Shown here: piece after piece, positions 50,064 through 59,742 of the stretch
Layout: the number at the start of each line of letters is the position of its first letter
Numbering within the stretch: the stretch's first letter is position 1
Origin: JAGQVA01 sp041391725
GTDB lineage: Bacteria; Bacteroidota; Bacteroidia; J057
DNA length: 64,000 bases
Direction: 5' to 3'
Assembly (NCBI GenBank): GCA_041391725.1
Contig: JAWKNL010000012.1
Coordinates: 1-64,000 of the forward strand
Notes under the pieces: generated by a model
What the model was told of the DNA's origin: nothing
The model's input: only the letters and a program-made list of their open reading frames with translations
The model's database searches: none
Program-made: the position numbers and the translations under genes

Positions 50064-50663
50064 ATGCCAGAGCTGACTGTTTTTGACATAGATTCCGTTT
50101 CCCGGCTGATCCGCACCCGCCGTTCGGTATTCCCTCGCCAGTATTCCGGGGAGGTGATACCAAGAGAAAAAATAGAGTTATTGCTGGAAAATGCCCATTG
50201 GGCGCCCAATCACGGGCTAACGGAGCCGTGGTTTTTTAAGGTGTTTACAGGCGATGGGCTGAAACGGCTGGGCGAAGCCCACGCGGATTTGTACAAGGCA
50301 CTGACGCCGGAGGATAAATTTTCGCCTGTGAAGGCTGAAAAACTAAGGTACAACCCGGAGAAGAGTTCGCATATCATCGCTATCTGCATGCGACCCGGCA
50401 CAAATCCAAAGATACCCGAAATAGAGGAAATTGCCGCTGTGGCGTCTGCGGTTCAGAATATGCACCTGACTGCAACGGCGCTGGGCATCGGCGGATACTG
50501 GAGCAGCGGCGGTATGGTATATCGCGAGGAGATGAAAGCCGTACTGGGGCTCAGCCCGGAGGAAAAATGCCTGGGATTTTTCTACCTCGGCATGCCGACC
50601 GGAGCCTGGCCCGAAGGCGTCAGGAAATCTACCTGGCAGGAGAAGGTGGAGTGGGTGGAGTAG
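50064..50663 (+). CDS. Nitroreductase family protein
   Basis: A 199-residue FMN-dependent nitroreductase fold: VSRLIRTRRSVFPRQYSGEV (FMN-binding R-R-S), LLENAHWAPNHGLTEPWFFK, VASAVQNMHLTATALGIGGY and SGGMVYREEMKAVLGLSPEE. Length and motif order fit the YdjA-like short group. Substrate unknown. Convergent with the polyphosphate kinase gene 11 bp away. Confidence 0.93.
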   Translation: MPELTVFDIDSVSRLIRTRRSVFPRQYSGEVIPREKIELLLENAHWAPNHGLTEPWFFKVFTGDGLKRLGEAHADLYKALTPEDKFSPVKAEKLRYNPEKSSHIIAICMRPGTNPKIPEIEEIAAVASAVQNMHLTATALGIGGYWSSGGMVYREEMKAVLGLSPEEKCLGFFYLGMPTGAWPEGVRKSTWQEKVEWVE

Positions 50664-50674
50664 GATCTAAAACC

Positions 50675-52747
50675 TCACCGCCCAATCGTATCTATTCCTT
50701 TCTGTTTCTCCTGAGACTGGTCCAGCAAAAACTGCTGCACGTTAAATTCGCCACGGGTTCTGATCCGGACATAGTCGCCTTCCGGCGTCAGATAGCGCGA
50801 TTTTACATCGTCGTTGAGCAAATCCTGCAAAATATTTCGCACCCGGCTTTTGATCTGGGGATCTTCTACCGGAAACAACAACTCTACTCTCCGGTCGAGA
50901 TTGCGCTGCATGAGATCGGCGCTGCCGAGATATATCCGCGACTCTCCGCTGTGTTTAAAATAAAAAATCCGCGAGTGCTCCAGAAAACGTCCTACAATGC
51001 TTTTTACCCTGATATTCTCACTCACGCCTTTCACGCCCGGCTGAAGACAACAGATTCCCCTCACAATCAACTCGACTCTGATTCCTTTCATCGAGGCCAT
51101 ATACAATGCCTGTATCATCTCCGGATCCACCAGCGAATTCATCACAATCATGATTTTGGAGGGGCTCGCCTCTGTATGGCTTTTGACGCAGTCCTGAATC
51201 AGACGCGCCATATCGCCGCGAAGGGTTAGGGGTGCTACCAGAAACTTATTCCACTTTTTCTGCAAAGAGTATCCCGTCAGCAGATTAAATAATCCCGAGG
51301 CGTCTTCGCCGATCTCCTCATTGCAGGTCATCAGCGACAGATCGGTGTATATCCGGGCAGTTGTCGCATTGTAATTGCCGGTACCCAGATGTAAATACCT
51401 CCTGATCCTGCTCCCCTCCTGCCGTACCACCATACAGATTTTGCAATGGGTCTTCAGTCCCAGTACGCCATATACCACATTTACCCCCGACCGATCCAGC
51501 TCTTTGGCCCACTCGATATTGTTTTGCTCGTCAAACCGGGCTTTCAGTTCGATCAGGGCGGTTACCTGCTTGCCATTGTTGACTGCCGTTTTAAGGGCTT
51601 TCACTATGGGCGAATTTCCGCTGGTGCGGTAAAGTGTCTGTTTAATAGCCAGTACCTGCGGGTCTTCCGCTGCTTCCTGTATAAAGTCTATGACATGGTT
51701 AAAACTATCGTAAGGGTGATGAAGCAGAACATCTCCCTGCGCAATGGTCTCAAAAATATTGTGGTTGTGCACAAACCGGTGGCTGAGGGCCGGGGTGAAA
51801 GGCGGATCTTTCAGGTCGGGGTGATTGAGCGAAAGAAAAGCCATAAATGCGGACAAATCCAGAAAGGAAGGGATGTCATACACGTCGGCTTCAAGGAGGC
51901 GGGTTACGTTTTTGAGAAATTTGCGGTTTTCCTCCGACATTCCCTGACTTACTTCAAGGCGTATCAAGGTTCCTACTCTCCGTTTGCGAAGTTCCCGCTC
52001 GATAAGTTTGAGGAGGTCATCGGCCTCAGCTTCGGACAGGTCAAGGTCTGCATTCCGGGTAATTCTGAATTCGGATACACTCAGAACCTTCATATTGGGG
52101 AATAACTGCCATACGTGCTCCCTGATCAGGTCCTCAATCATCACAAAATCGGTTTTCCCTGATTCATTTTCGAGCGGAATAAAACGGGGCAGGGTAGAGG
52201 GGATATGCACAACGGCAACTTTGCTCTCCTGATGGTACGGCTTGCGAAGTTCGACCAGAATGTTGATTCCCAGGCCTTTCAACTGCGGAAAAGGATGCGT
52301 GGGATCGACAGCCAGGGGAGTCAGCACCGGATATACCTGTTCTCTGAAATATTTTTGCAGGTAGGACTTCTGGTTTTTGCGAAGGCTGGAAAGTGTGCGA
52401 ATCCTGATGCCCTTTTTCCGGAGGCGGGGAAGAATGTCCTCGTCCAGCAGGGTATATTGAAGTGCTACCGCCCGGTGAACCTGATCAGAAATGCGAAAAA
52501 GGATTTCGTCGGGAGAAAGTCCGTCGGCAGCAATATCTCTTACCCCTGCGGCCAACTGTTCTTTCAGTCCGGCTACACGGATCATAAAAAATTCATCCAG
52601 ATTCGAACTGAAAATGGATATAAACTTCAATCTTTCCAGCAGTGGATGGGATTCGTCTGCCGCTTCTTCCAGCACCCGGTCGTTGAATCTGAGCCAGCTC
52701 AGTTCCCGGTTGAAGAAATATTTCGAACTTTTCAACACGTTAACCAT
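50675..52747 (-). CDS. ppk1: Polyphosphate kinase 1
   Basis: A 690-residue enzyme; MVNVLKSSKYFFNRELSWLR is the preferred start, twelve codons after an upstream ATG. All PPK1 domains are present: N-terminal ELSWLRFNDRVLEEA, head domain, and two catalytic domains with ALIELKARFDEQNNIEWAKE, GLKTHCKICMVVRQEG (phosphorylated His, about residue 433), RRYLHLGTGNYNATTARIYT and the ending SADLMQRNLDRRVELLFPV. It makes polyphosphate from ATP. Divergent from the lptC cluster. Confidence 0.97.
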   Translation of the reverse strand: MVNVLKSSKYFFNRELSWLRFNDRVLEEAADESHPLLERLKFISIFSSNLDEFFMIRVAGLKEQLAAGVRDIAADGLSPDEILFRISDQVHRAVALQYTLLDEDILPRLRKKGIRIRTLSSLRKNQKSYLQKYFREQVYPVLTPLAVDPTHPFPQLKGLGINILVELRKPYHQESKVAVVHIPSTLPRFIPLENESGKTDFVMIEDLIREHVWQLFPNMKVLSVSEFRITRNADLDLSEAEADDLLKLIERELRKRRVGTLIRLEVSQGMSEENRKFLKNVTRLLEADVYDIPSFLDLSAFMAFLSLNHPDLKDPPFTPALSHRFVHNHNIFETIAQGDVLLHHPYDSFNHVIDFIQEAAEDPQVLAIKQTLYRTSGNSPIVKALKTAVNNGKQVTALIELKARFDEQNNIEWAKELDRSGVNVVYGVLGLKTHCKICMVVRQEGSRIRRYLHLGTGNYNATTARIYTDLSLMTCNEEIGEDASGLFNLLTGYSLQKKWNKFLVAPLTLRGDMARLIQDCVKSHTEASPSKIMIVMNSLVDPEMIQALYMASMKGIRVELIVRGICCLQPGVKGVSENIRVKSIVGRFLEHSRIFYFKHSGESRIYLGSADLMQRNLDRRVELLFPVEDPQIKSRVRNILQDLLNDDVKSRYLTPEGDYVRIRTRGEFNVQQFLLDQSQEKQKGIDTIGR

Positions 52748-52829
52748 GCCTAAAATTACATTTATTTTCAAAATACAACCCATTTGCCCGGAAATACACT
52801 TTATCGGAAGAAATTGTTAATTTTGCGCC

Positions 52830-53387
52830 ATGCGTTTTTCTCTTGTTATTTTTGCCTTGATGTTTGCTGTGGCCTGCTCCACCCGTGATACAATGGAGGG
52901 AAAGGTGCCGTTTCAGGATTCTATGGAAGGCATGAAGTCAGAGGCATTTGGTGTTTTGTTTTATTTTTCTGATTCAGCGCGGGTTACGGCTCGCCTTTCT
53001 GCCGGTCATCTGATCGAGAAGGAGGAGGGCGAAGAACCCAAACTTTCATCGGTACAGTACCTCAATCAGGGCGTAGAAATCAATTTTCTCAACTCCGATG
53101 GGCGGACTACAAGTAAAATAAACTCAGAATCAGGTGTGTATGACAAAGAGAAGGGGCTGGCCGAGCTTACCGGGCATGTGGTGATGCTCAACGGGAAAGG
53201 AGAAAAACTCGAAACAGAACAATTGTTTTGGGATGAAGTACGTGATTCGATTTATACTACTAAATTTGTGAGAATAGAAACGCCGGAAAGAGTGATTATA
53301 GGAGAAAACGGGATGCGGGCAAATACAGAGTTTACCGCCTGGACCATCCTCGAATCGAAAGGAGAAATGAAAATAGAAGACGAATAG
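52830..53387 (+). CDS. lptC: LptC-like lipopolysaccharide transport protein
   Basis: A 185-residue protein with lipobox FAVACS (C16), as often in Bacteroidota LptC. The body is the LptC/OstA beta-jellyroll: YFSDSARVTARLSAGHLIEK, GVEINFLNSDGRTTSKINSE, GVYDKEKGLAELTGHVVMLN and LFWDEVRDSIYTTKFVRIET. It would bridge LPS from the inner membrane LptB2FG complex to the outer membrane. First gene of a four-gene run. Confidence 0.92.
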   Translation: MRFSLVIFALMFAVACSTRDTMEGKVPFQDSMEGMKSEAFGVLFYFSDSARVTARLSAGHLIEKEEGEEPKLSSVQYLNQGVEINFLNSDGRTTSKINSESGVYDKEKGLAELTGHVVMLNGKGEKLETEQLFWDEVRDSIYTTKFVRIETPERVIIGENGMRANTEFTAWTILESKGEMKIEDE

Positions 53388-53390
53388 CCT

Positions 53391-53615
53391 ATGAAATACT
53401 TCGAATATGTATATCTTATTCTGTCCATCATGACTTTGCTGTTTATGGCTACGGAATACGAAAATCTCAACGGACGTACCATCGGTCTGTTGCTGCTGGC
53501 AATGTTTCTGTTTTCATTTATGTTTGTCTTCCGCCGCAGACAGCGGATGCGGGTGGATGCCTATCTCGAAGAAGAACGTCGAAAACTTGAGCAGGAAATA
53601 GAAGAGGATAACTGA
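53391..53615 (+). CDS. Small membrane protein
   Basis: A 74-residue protein with two hydrophobic segments (YVYLILSIMTLLFMATEY and TIGLLLLAMFLFSFMFVF) and a charged tail (RRRQRMRVDAYLEEERRKLE). No named family. It starts 3 bp after lptC and its TGA overlaps the next ATG by 1 bp (TGATG), so it is translated with its neighbours. Confidence 0.75.
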   Translation: MKYFEYVYLILSIMTLLFMATEYENLNGRTIGLLLLAMFLFSFMFVFRRRQRMRVDAYLEEERRKLEQEIEEDN

Positions 53616-54910
53616 TGGAATGGGTTCTTGCCATACTTATGCTGGTGCTTTCCTTTTTCTTCTCAGGAATGGAAATTGCCTTTATTTCAGCCAACAGGCT
53701 GAAGATCGAACTGAAAACCGTGCAGGGAGACCGCGCCGGAGAAATTCTTTCCAATTTTATCAAGAAGACCCCCGAAGTGCTGATTACCATTCTGATCGGC
53801 AACAACATCGCTCTGGTGGTTTTTACCATTATGATGGAAAAACTGACGGCGCCCGGGTTGCAGCATGTGCTGGGGCTTGATCCCGAAAATGCCTACCTGC
53901 TATATACTTTTATTCAGGCAATTATTTCGACGCTTATCGTGCTGGTGCTGGCAGAATATATTCCCAAAGCGCTGTTTCGCCGCAATTCAGACCAGATCGT
54001 CTATCCGTCGGCCTATGTGCTCCGGTTCTTTTTTTTGTTGCTGCGAGTCCCGGTGCTGCTGGTGAATTTCATCTCTAAAGCACTTCTCCGGATTTTTTTC
54101 CGCCACCGTACAGATGATAAGATTTTAGAACTGGATAAAAAGGACCTGGACGAATACATTCAGGAAATTATCGCTACCAGTGAGTCGCTTCCTGTGCCCG
54201 ACCTCGACACCGAGATGCTCACCAACGCACTTGCCCTGAAAGAGACCAAAGCCCGGGAATGTATGATTCCCCGCACAGAAATCATCGCTACCCCGCTGAC
54301 CACACACTATGCCGAACTGGTTGACCTCTTTATTGAATCGGGTCTTTCCAAAATCGTAGTCTTTGGTGAAAACCTGGATGATATCCGAGGTTTTGTGCAC
54401 AGCAACGGACTTTTCCGGAAACCCGAAATCATAGAAACGATCATTCAGCCGGTGCTGGTTGTGCCCGAAACCATGCCTGCAAATATGCTGCTGGCAGAGC
54501 TGACCGAAAATAAGCGAAGCGTGGCAATTGTAGTGGATGAATTTGGCGGAACCGCCGGGATGGTTACGATGGAAGACCTGGTGGAGGAGGTTTTCGGAGA
54601 AATTGAAGACGAACACGACGACCCCGAAGATGAGGAGCCCGAAGAGGATATGGTCATGATCTCCGAAAAAGAAGGTGTCTATATTCTGGGAGCGCGAAAT
54701 GAGATCTATGACTTGAATGAAAAACTCAACCTCAATCTTCGGGAAGAAGAATATTATACTACCCTCGGCGGGATGATCATACATATTTCGGAAAAAATTC
54801 CCGCTCAGGATGAAGTGGTCGAGATTGAAGGGTATAATATTACGATCCTGAAAGCCACACAAAACCGGGTAATCTCGGTAAAACTGGAAAAAAGAAACTT
54901 CGGTGAATAA
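53615..54910 (+). CDS. CNNM/CorC-type (TlyC, hemolysin-related) transporter
   Basis: A 431-residue protein: DUF21/CNNM membrane domain (about 1-190; FFSGMEIAFISANRLKIELK, TILIGNNIALVVFTIMMEKL), a CBS pair (about 210-335; KARECMIPRTEIIATPLTTH, IVVDEFGGTAGMVTMEDLVE) and a CorC_HlyC domain (about 340-425; YDLNEKLNLNLREEEYYTTL). Such proteins are Mg/Co-related exporters rather than true hemolysins. Confidence 0.95.
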   Translation: MEWVLAILMLVLSFFFSGMEIAFISANRLKIELKTVQGDRAGEILSNFIKKTPEVLITILIGNNIALVVFTIMMEKLTAPGLQHVLGLDPENAYLLYTFIQAIISTLIVLVLAEYIPKALFRRNSDQIVYPSAYVLRFFFLLLRVPVLLVNFISKALLRIFFRHRTDDKILELDKKDLDEYIQEIIATSESLPVPDLDTEMLTNALALKETKARECMIPRTEIIATPLTTHYAELVDLFIESGLSKIVVFGENLDDIRGFVHSNGLFRKPEIIETIIQPVLVVPETMPANMLLAELTENKRSVAIVVDEFGGTAGMVTMEDLVEEVFGEIEDEHDDPEDEEPEEDMVMISEKEGVYILGARNEIYDLNEKLNLNLREEEYYTTLGGMIIHISEKIPAQDEVVEIEGYNITILKATQNRVISVKLEKRNFGE

Positions 54911-54985
54911 CCACTCTTTGAATATTGCTGCGAATGCGCGTAATTTGCAGGGCTAAAATGTAAAGCAAACTTAAAAGCTACTAAT

Positions 54986-57094
54986 ATGTCTGCACTGAGT
55001 ATGATCCGGCACAACATGACGCTGATCGTTATACTGATCGCACTGGCGTTGTTGGCCTTTATTCTGACGGACCTTTTTACCGGGCTGGGCCCCACCATGG
55101 CTGCCCCTCCCGATGCAGGTGTTGTCGCCGGAAAAACTATCTCCTGGCGTGAGTATGAAGACCGGGTAAATATCGCTGCCAATCAGTCTGCCGGCAGTGC
55201 CAGTGAACTGGTACGTGGCCGCCTTGCCGATCAGGTTTGGGATGCTATGGTCTCTGAAGTTGTCTGGGATAATGAATTGAAAAAAACCGGCCTCGAAATT
55301 ACCGGTGATGAAATTTATGACATGTTTGCCGGTAAGGAGATCTCTCCGCTTGTCCGCAACTATATCCTCCCTCCCGGTCAGCCTTATGATCAGAATGCCA
55401 TGAAGCGCCAGTTGGAGCAGATCATGGAAAATCCTGATCTCGCACCCCAGCTCAAACAACTCGAAGATTACGCTGCCCGCTCCAGAGGTATTGAGCGTTA
55501 TTTTGGCATGATTAAGGCCGGATACCCCGGCTCCCTCGCTATGGCCCGCCAGCGAAATGTGGAGCAAAACCGTAAGGTGAGCCTCTCCTTCCTGAATATT
55601 CCTTATTCGTCTATGCCTGACTCAGCGGTCTCTGTTACCGAAAGCGAAATGAAGGCCTACATCAACGCTCATAAAGACGAATACAAACAGGAAAAAGAAA
55701 CCCTGATCCGTTTCGTCCGCTTTGCTGTTCAACCCAGCCGCCGCGACTCATCCAAAGCTTATCTGGAAATCCTGAAGCGCAAAGCTCAGTTTGCCGCAGC
55801 AGCCAATGACTCGGTGTTTACTTCAAACAAAAGCCGCACACCTTACGCCGAAAACTTCCGCCCGGTGAGCGACCTCGCGGAGAGTGTTCGCGACAGCATC
55901 GTTCGCGCAAGCGATAAGGCAGTTTTTGGCCCTGTGCTCAACGGCGGATATTATAAAGTATTTAAACTGGTGGCTTCCCAGCCCGCAGAAGAGTCCTCTG
56001 CCAAAATCAGCCATATTCTGATCACACCAGCAGGAGCTACTGCCGCCGACAGTGCTGCAGCCAAAACCACAGCCGCTGATCTCGCCCGTCAGGCCAACAG
56101 CGGTAATTTCGCTACACTTGCTACTGAAAATTCGCAGGACTTCACTACCCGCAACAACGGCGGAGCACTCGGATGGTACCGCAAAGGTCAGTTTGGTGAA
56201 GATTTTGACAAAGCGGTTGACGCGGCTGCTACCGGCAGTGTGATCGGCCCGGTAAAAGGTCTTCGCGGCTACCATGTCGTTCTGGTGCTCGACAAGACCA
56301 GCAAAAACTATTCGGTTGCGGAGATTGAGGAGCAGGTTACCTATACTACTCCTACACGAGACAGCGTATATCGCGCTGCCAACCAGTTTGCCGCCAAAGT
56401 AGCGCAACTCAACGACATCAACCAGGCCGCAACCGAAACCGGTTATATTGCCTTCGAAAGTAACCCGCTTTCTGCTACCACCCGCGACATTCAGGGCCTC
56501 AATGGCGGCCGTGAACTGATCATCTGGGCAATTAATTCTCCAACGGGCGCTCAGTCCAAAGTGCTGAGAGTCAACGATGACTATGTATTTGCTCAGGTTA
56601 CCCGCAAGTTTGAGGAAGGCGTAAAAGACCTCGACCTCGTAAGAGAGGAAGTCGAACTGAAAGTTCTCAACGAGAAAAAAGCAAGACTGATCAAGGATAA
56701 ACTCAACGCCATCGGCGGTCAGGACCTCAATGCAATGAAAACCGCCTACGGCTCAGGTGCGACGGTCAGCTCTGCCGAAAATATCAGCTTTGAAAGTTAT
56801 AGCATCCCGGGCATTGGTGCCGATAAGTTTGTGATCGGTAAAGCCTCCGGAATGCAGCAGGGCGAAGTCAGCAAGCCTATCGCCGGCGACAACGGCGTGT
56901 ATGTCCTGCAGGTAACCGGTGTTACCGAAGCACCTGAAATGGACGAGGCCACACTAGCCAGCACCAGAGACACCCAGGCAGCGATCCAGCAGCAGGCACT
57001 GCAAAACAAGGCGGAGCCAGCACTGATTGATCTGGGAGATGTGGACGATACCCGCGCCGAAGCCGAAGCAGTATTGCGCTACGGCATCCGGTAA
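54986..57094 (+). CDS. PpiD-like membrane-anchored peptidyl-prolyl isomerase
   Basis: A 702-residue protein. A short cytoplasmic start (MSALSMIRHNM) and one membrane helix (about 11-31) are followed by a SurA-N-like domain (WREYEDRVNIAANQSAGSAS). A parvulin domain lies at about 340-435 (KISHILITPAGATAADSAAA, LGWYRKGQFGEDFDKAVDAA, GLRGYHVVLVLDK). A second C-terminal helical part follows. This is the layout of PpiD/SurA-type periplasmic foldases. Followed by a good terminator. Confidence 0.95.
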   Translation: MSALSMIRHNMTLIVILIALALLAFILTDLFTGLGPTMAAPPDAGVVAGKTISWREYEDRVNIAANQSAGSASELVRGRLADQVWDAMVSEVVWDNELKKTGLEITGDEIYDMFAGKEISPLVRNYILPPGQPYDQNAMKRQLEQIMENPDLAPQLKQLEDYAARSRGIERYFGMIKAGYPGSLAMARQRNVEQNRKVSLSFLNIPYSSMPDSAVSVTESEMKAYINAHKDEYKQEKETLIRFVRFAVQPSRRDSSKAYLEILKRKAQFAAAANDSVFTSNKSRTPYAENFRPVSDLAESVRDSIVRASDKAVFGPVLNGGYYKVFKLVASQPAEESSAKISHILITPAGATAADSAAAKTTAADLARQANSGNFATLATENSQDFTTRNNGGALGWYRKGQFGEDFDKAVDAAATGSVIGPVKGLRGYHVVLVLDKTSKNYSVAEIEEQVTYTTPTRDSVYRAANQFAAKVAQLNDINQAATETGYIAFESNPLSATTRDIQGLNGGRELIIWAINSPTGAQSKVLRVNDDYVFAQVTRKFEEGVKDLDLVREEVELKVLNEKKARLIKDKLNAIGGQDLNAMKTAYGSGATVSSAENISFESYSIPGIGADKFVIGKASGMQQGEVSKPIAGDNGVYVLQVTGVTEAPEMDEATLASTRDTQAAIQQQALQNKAEPALIDLGDVDDTRAEAEAVLRYGIR

Positions 57095-57120
57095 GGGAAA
57101 ATCATAAGAAATTTTTGGAA

Positions 57121-57149
57121 GCCATCTCTGAAAAGAGGTGGCTTTTTTT
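57121..57149 (+). terminator. Rho-independent terminator after the PpiD-like gene
   Basis: GCCATCTCT, loop GAAA, AGAGGTGGC (one G-T pair), then seven T. It lies 26 bp after the stop codon. Confidence 0.85.
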
Positions 57150-57157
57150 ATAGGCTT

Positions 57158-57223
57158 ATAAGATTTGGGGATTATAATCTGCAAATCTTATGATATTTGG
57201 GGATTGTAATCTGCAAATCTTAT
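57158..57223. promoter_or_regulatory. Two 32-bp tandem repeats with nested dyads before AAA_14 copy 2
   Basis: Copies at 57160-57191 and 57192-57223 differ at a few bases. The first, with two upstream bases, is a nested palindrome: outer arms ATAAGATTTG / CAAATCTTAT, inner perfect palindrome GATTATAATC. The last copy ends 25 bp before the ATPase start. Likely an operator or a protein-binding site. Confidence 0.6.
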
Positions 57224-57248
57224 ATTAACTTGTAGTGCTAATCGGCAA

Positions 57249-58394
57249 ATGACTATGTTGATCGACAGGACAATTATTCCTATTCTTGAATCCCACCTGA
57301 GCGACCCAAAGGTGCTCCTGATTCTTGGGCCTCGCCAAACGGGTAAATCCACTGTTTTAAGGGAAATAGCAAGGAAAGCCAATGGCCGCCCTCTTTTTCT
57401 GAATTGCGATGAGCCAGTCATCCGGGAAGCGTTGCAGAATGTCCGTGGAGTGGCGGATTTACAGATTATTCTGGGGAGTGCAAACTTTGTGCTGATAGAT
57501 GAGGCACAAAGAGTGAAAGATATTGGTATAGTATTAAAACTGATAGCTGATAATTTCCCGGGAGTAAAACTAATAGTTAGCGGATCCTCTTCATTAGAAC
57601 TGTCGAATAGTATAAATGAGCCACTCACAGGCAGGAAATGGGAATTTCAATTGTTACCATTTTCTACGCAGGAAATGATTTCACACACGCACTTTTTGGA
57701 AGAGAAGAGTAAACTTTACACCCGATTGATATTTGGTATGTATCCTGAGGTGGTAAATCATCCGGGTAATGAAAGAGAAGTGTTGAACGAACTGGCTACC
57801 AGTTATTTGTACAAAGATATTCTCTCGTTTCAGGAAATCCGAAAACCGGAACTACTTCCTGCTCTTTTGAAAGCTCTCGCTACGACTATTGGTTCTGAAG
57901 TCAGTTACCGTTACCTGGCTCAGTTGATCAATAGTGACCAGGCAACAGTACAACGATATCTTGACCTCCTTGAAAAAGCATTTATTATATTCAGATTGAG
58001 CTCTTATGCGAGAAATGTTAGAAATGAACTGAAAAAAAGCAGGAAAATATATTTCTATGATAATGGAATCAGAAATGCGCTTCTGAGTGCTTTTCAGCCT
58101 ATAGCTTCAAGACAGGATACGGGAGCATTGTGGGAAAATTTTATGGTAAGTGAGCGAATCAAATTTCTAAAACATAACCGGATTTGGCGAAATGTCTATT
58201 TCTGGCGAACTCAGCAGCAACAGGAAATTGACTTTCTGGAAGAATTTGATGGAAATCTGGAAACCTATGAGTTTAAGTGGAATCCTTCAAAAAAAATATT
58301 TCCTCCCCAAACTTTCCAAAAAGCTTATCCTGAAGCAACATTTACAGCAATTTCTCCGGAAAATTATTCTTCGTTTTTACTTCCTCAAGCATAA
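57249..58394 (+). CDS. AAA_14 / DUF4143 ATPase (copy 2)
   Basis: A 381-residue ATPase closely similar in layout to copy 1. Walker A is GPRQTGKS (27-34), Walker B ANFVLIDEAQR at about 80-90, sensor SGSSSLELSN, then the DUF4143 part with GSEVSYRYLAQLINSDQATV (winged helix) and QEIDFLEEFDGNLETYEFKW. ATG at 57255 is an alternative start. It follows directly on two tandem dyads. Role unknown. Confidence 0.9.
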   Translation: MTMLIDRTIIPILESHLSDPKVLLILGPRQTGKSTVLREIARKANGRPLFLNCDEPVIREALQNVRGVADLQIILGSANFVLIDEAQRVKDIGIVLKLIADNFPGVKLIVSGSSSLELSNSINEPLTGRKWEFQLLPFSTQEMISHTHFLEEKSKLYTRLIFGMYPEVVNHPGNEREVLNELATSYLYKDILSFQEIRKPELLPALLKALATTIGSEVSYRYLAQLINSDQATVQRYLDLLEKAFIIFRLSSYARNVRNELKKSRKIYFYDNGIRNALLSAFQPIASRQDTGALWENFMVSERIKFLKHNRIWRNVYFWRTQQQQEIDFLEEFDGNLETYEFKWNPSKKIFPPQTFQKAYPEATFTAISPENYSSFLLPQA

Positions 58395-58463
58395 CCGGAA
58401 GCTGAATACACGACTGGTGCAGGCGCCTTAATTAAATTTGGAAATTACTCAATACACTGAGTA

Positions 58464-58489
58464 AATTTACTCAACGTATTGAGTAAATT
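58464..58489. promoter_or_regulatory. Perfect inverted repeat overlapping the start of AAA_14 copy 3
   Basis: AATTTACTCAA and TTGAGTAAATT (11-bp arms) flank CGTA. A second, weaker dyad TTACTCA / TGAGTAA lies just before it (58445-58464). The right arm holds an in-frame TTG that could start the next gene, but ATG at 58497 leaves the dyad upstream as an operator. Confidence 0.6.
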
Positions 58490-58496
58490 ACCGAGA

Positions 58497-59681
58497 ATGT
58501 ATCATAGGCCTCATTTTCAAGAACTTATAAACCGCCTTGCTGAACCAAGAAACTTTATTCAGGTGATAGTAGGGCCAAGACAGGTAGGAAAAACCACTCT
58601 GGTGGGGCAATTGCTGGAAGCGGTGAATATGCCTGTTCATTTTGCTTCAGCAGATGGAGTTGCCAATAGTGATAGTGTGTGGCTTGAGCAGCAGTGGGAG
58701 ATCGCACGGTTTCGGGTAAAGCAATCCGGATCGTCGGAAGGCATCCTCGCCGTTGACGAGATACAAAAAATTCCTAACTGGTCTGAAATTGTAAAGGCCA
58801 ACTGGGACGCTGATACCCGGCAAAAAACCGGGTTGAAAGTAATCCTCCTGGGTTCATCGAGACTGCTCCTTCAACAAGGGTTGACAGAATCTTTAATGGG
58901 AAGATTTGAACTTACCTATCTGGGACACTGGTCTTTTTCAGAAATGAATGCAGCATTTGATATGACTGCGGAACAGTTTGTCTGGTTTGGCGGCTACCCG
59001 GGCCCGGTGTTTCTTATACCCGATGAAAACCGGTGGAAACAATATGTCGCTGATTCTCTTATAGAACCCAGCATCTCCCGTGATATTCTGTCTCTTACAC
59101 GTGTGGATAAACCCGCTTTGTTGAGAAGGTTGTTTGAATTTGGTAGCCTGTATTCGGGACAGATTATATCCTATAGTAAAATTGTCGGACAACTACACGA
59201 TGCAGGCAATACTACAACTTTAGCCCATTATCTTGACCTGCTTGACTCTGCAGGGCTTCTGGGAGGATTGGAAAAATACTCGGCCAGCCATATAAGGCAG
59301 AGGGCCTCCAGCCCTAAGTTTCAGGTACATAATACGGCTTTAATTGCAGCAAGGCACCCTGAAAAATTTGAAAATATTTTCGGAAAACCGGACCAGTGGG
59401 GACGGCTGGTCGAATCTGCCGTTGGCGCCCATTTATTGAATTATGCCAGACAGGGACATATTAAGCTTTATTATTGGCGGGAGGGGAATGATGAAATAGA
59501 CTTTGTACTTGAGCATCGCGGCAAAATAGTAGCGCTGGAAGTTAAAAGCAGCATAACCCGAAGCCATTCCGGCATGGACGTGTTTTCCCGTAAATATAAT
59601 CCCGATAAAATGTTTCTCATCGGCAAAAGCGGTCTTCCCTGGCAGGAATTTTTGCAGGTTAATCCGCAGGATTTGTTTTGA
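58497..59681 (+). CDS. AAA_14 / DUF4143 ATPase (copy 3)
   Basis: A 394-residue ATPase starting MYHRPHFQELINRLAEPRNF. Walker A is GPRQVGKT (26-33), Walker B GILAVDEIQKIPN at about 83-95 and the C-terminal half has SYSKIVGQLHDAGNTTTLAH (winged helix) and NDEIDFVLEHRGKIVALEVK, a PD-(D/E)xK-like end. It belongs to a different subgroup than copies 1 and 2 (longer insert after Walker A; E-I-Q-K in place of E-A-Q-K/R). It is 102 bp after copy 2 and 61 bp before the gasdermin-like gene. Confidence 0.9.
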   Translation: MYHRPHFQELINRLAEPRNFIQVIVGPRQVGKTTLVGQLLEAVNMPVHFASADGVANSDSVWLEQQWEIARFRVKQSGSSEGILAVDEIQKIPNWSEIVKANWDADTRQKTGLKVILLGSSRLLLQQGLTESLMGRFELTYLGHWSFSEMNAAFDMTAEQFVWFGGYPGPVFLIPDENRWKQYVADSLIEPSISRDILSLTRVDKPALLRRLFEFGSLYSGQIISYSKIVGQLHDAGNTTTLAHYLDLLDSAGLLGGLEKYSASHIRQRASSPKFQVHNTALIAARHPEKFENIFGKPDQWGRLVESAVGAHLLNYARQGHIKLYYWREGNDEIDFVLEHRGKIVALEVKSSITRSHSGMDVFSRKYNPDKMFLIGKSGLPWQEFLQVNPQDLF

Positions 59682-59742
59682 AAATATTGTATATTGGGAA
59701 ATATTGCCCGAAAAGGGCAAAGCCATAAATCCGATACATTAT

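Noticed and set aside
57160..57223. Two near-identical 32-bp units taken for a short CRISPR array
   Set aside because: The units are directly adjacent with no spacer and there are no cas genes; they look like nested dyads before a gene.
59704..59742. TTG start for the gasdermin-like gene
   Set aside because: It adds 13 residues (PEKGKAINPIHY) unlike the family's start; the ATG at 59743 fits the pattern better.
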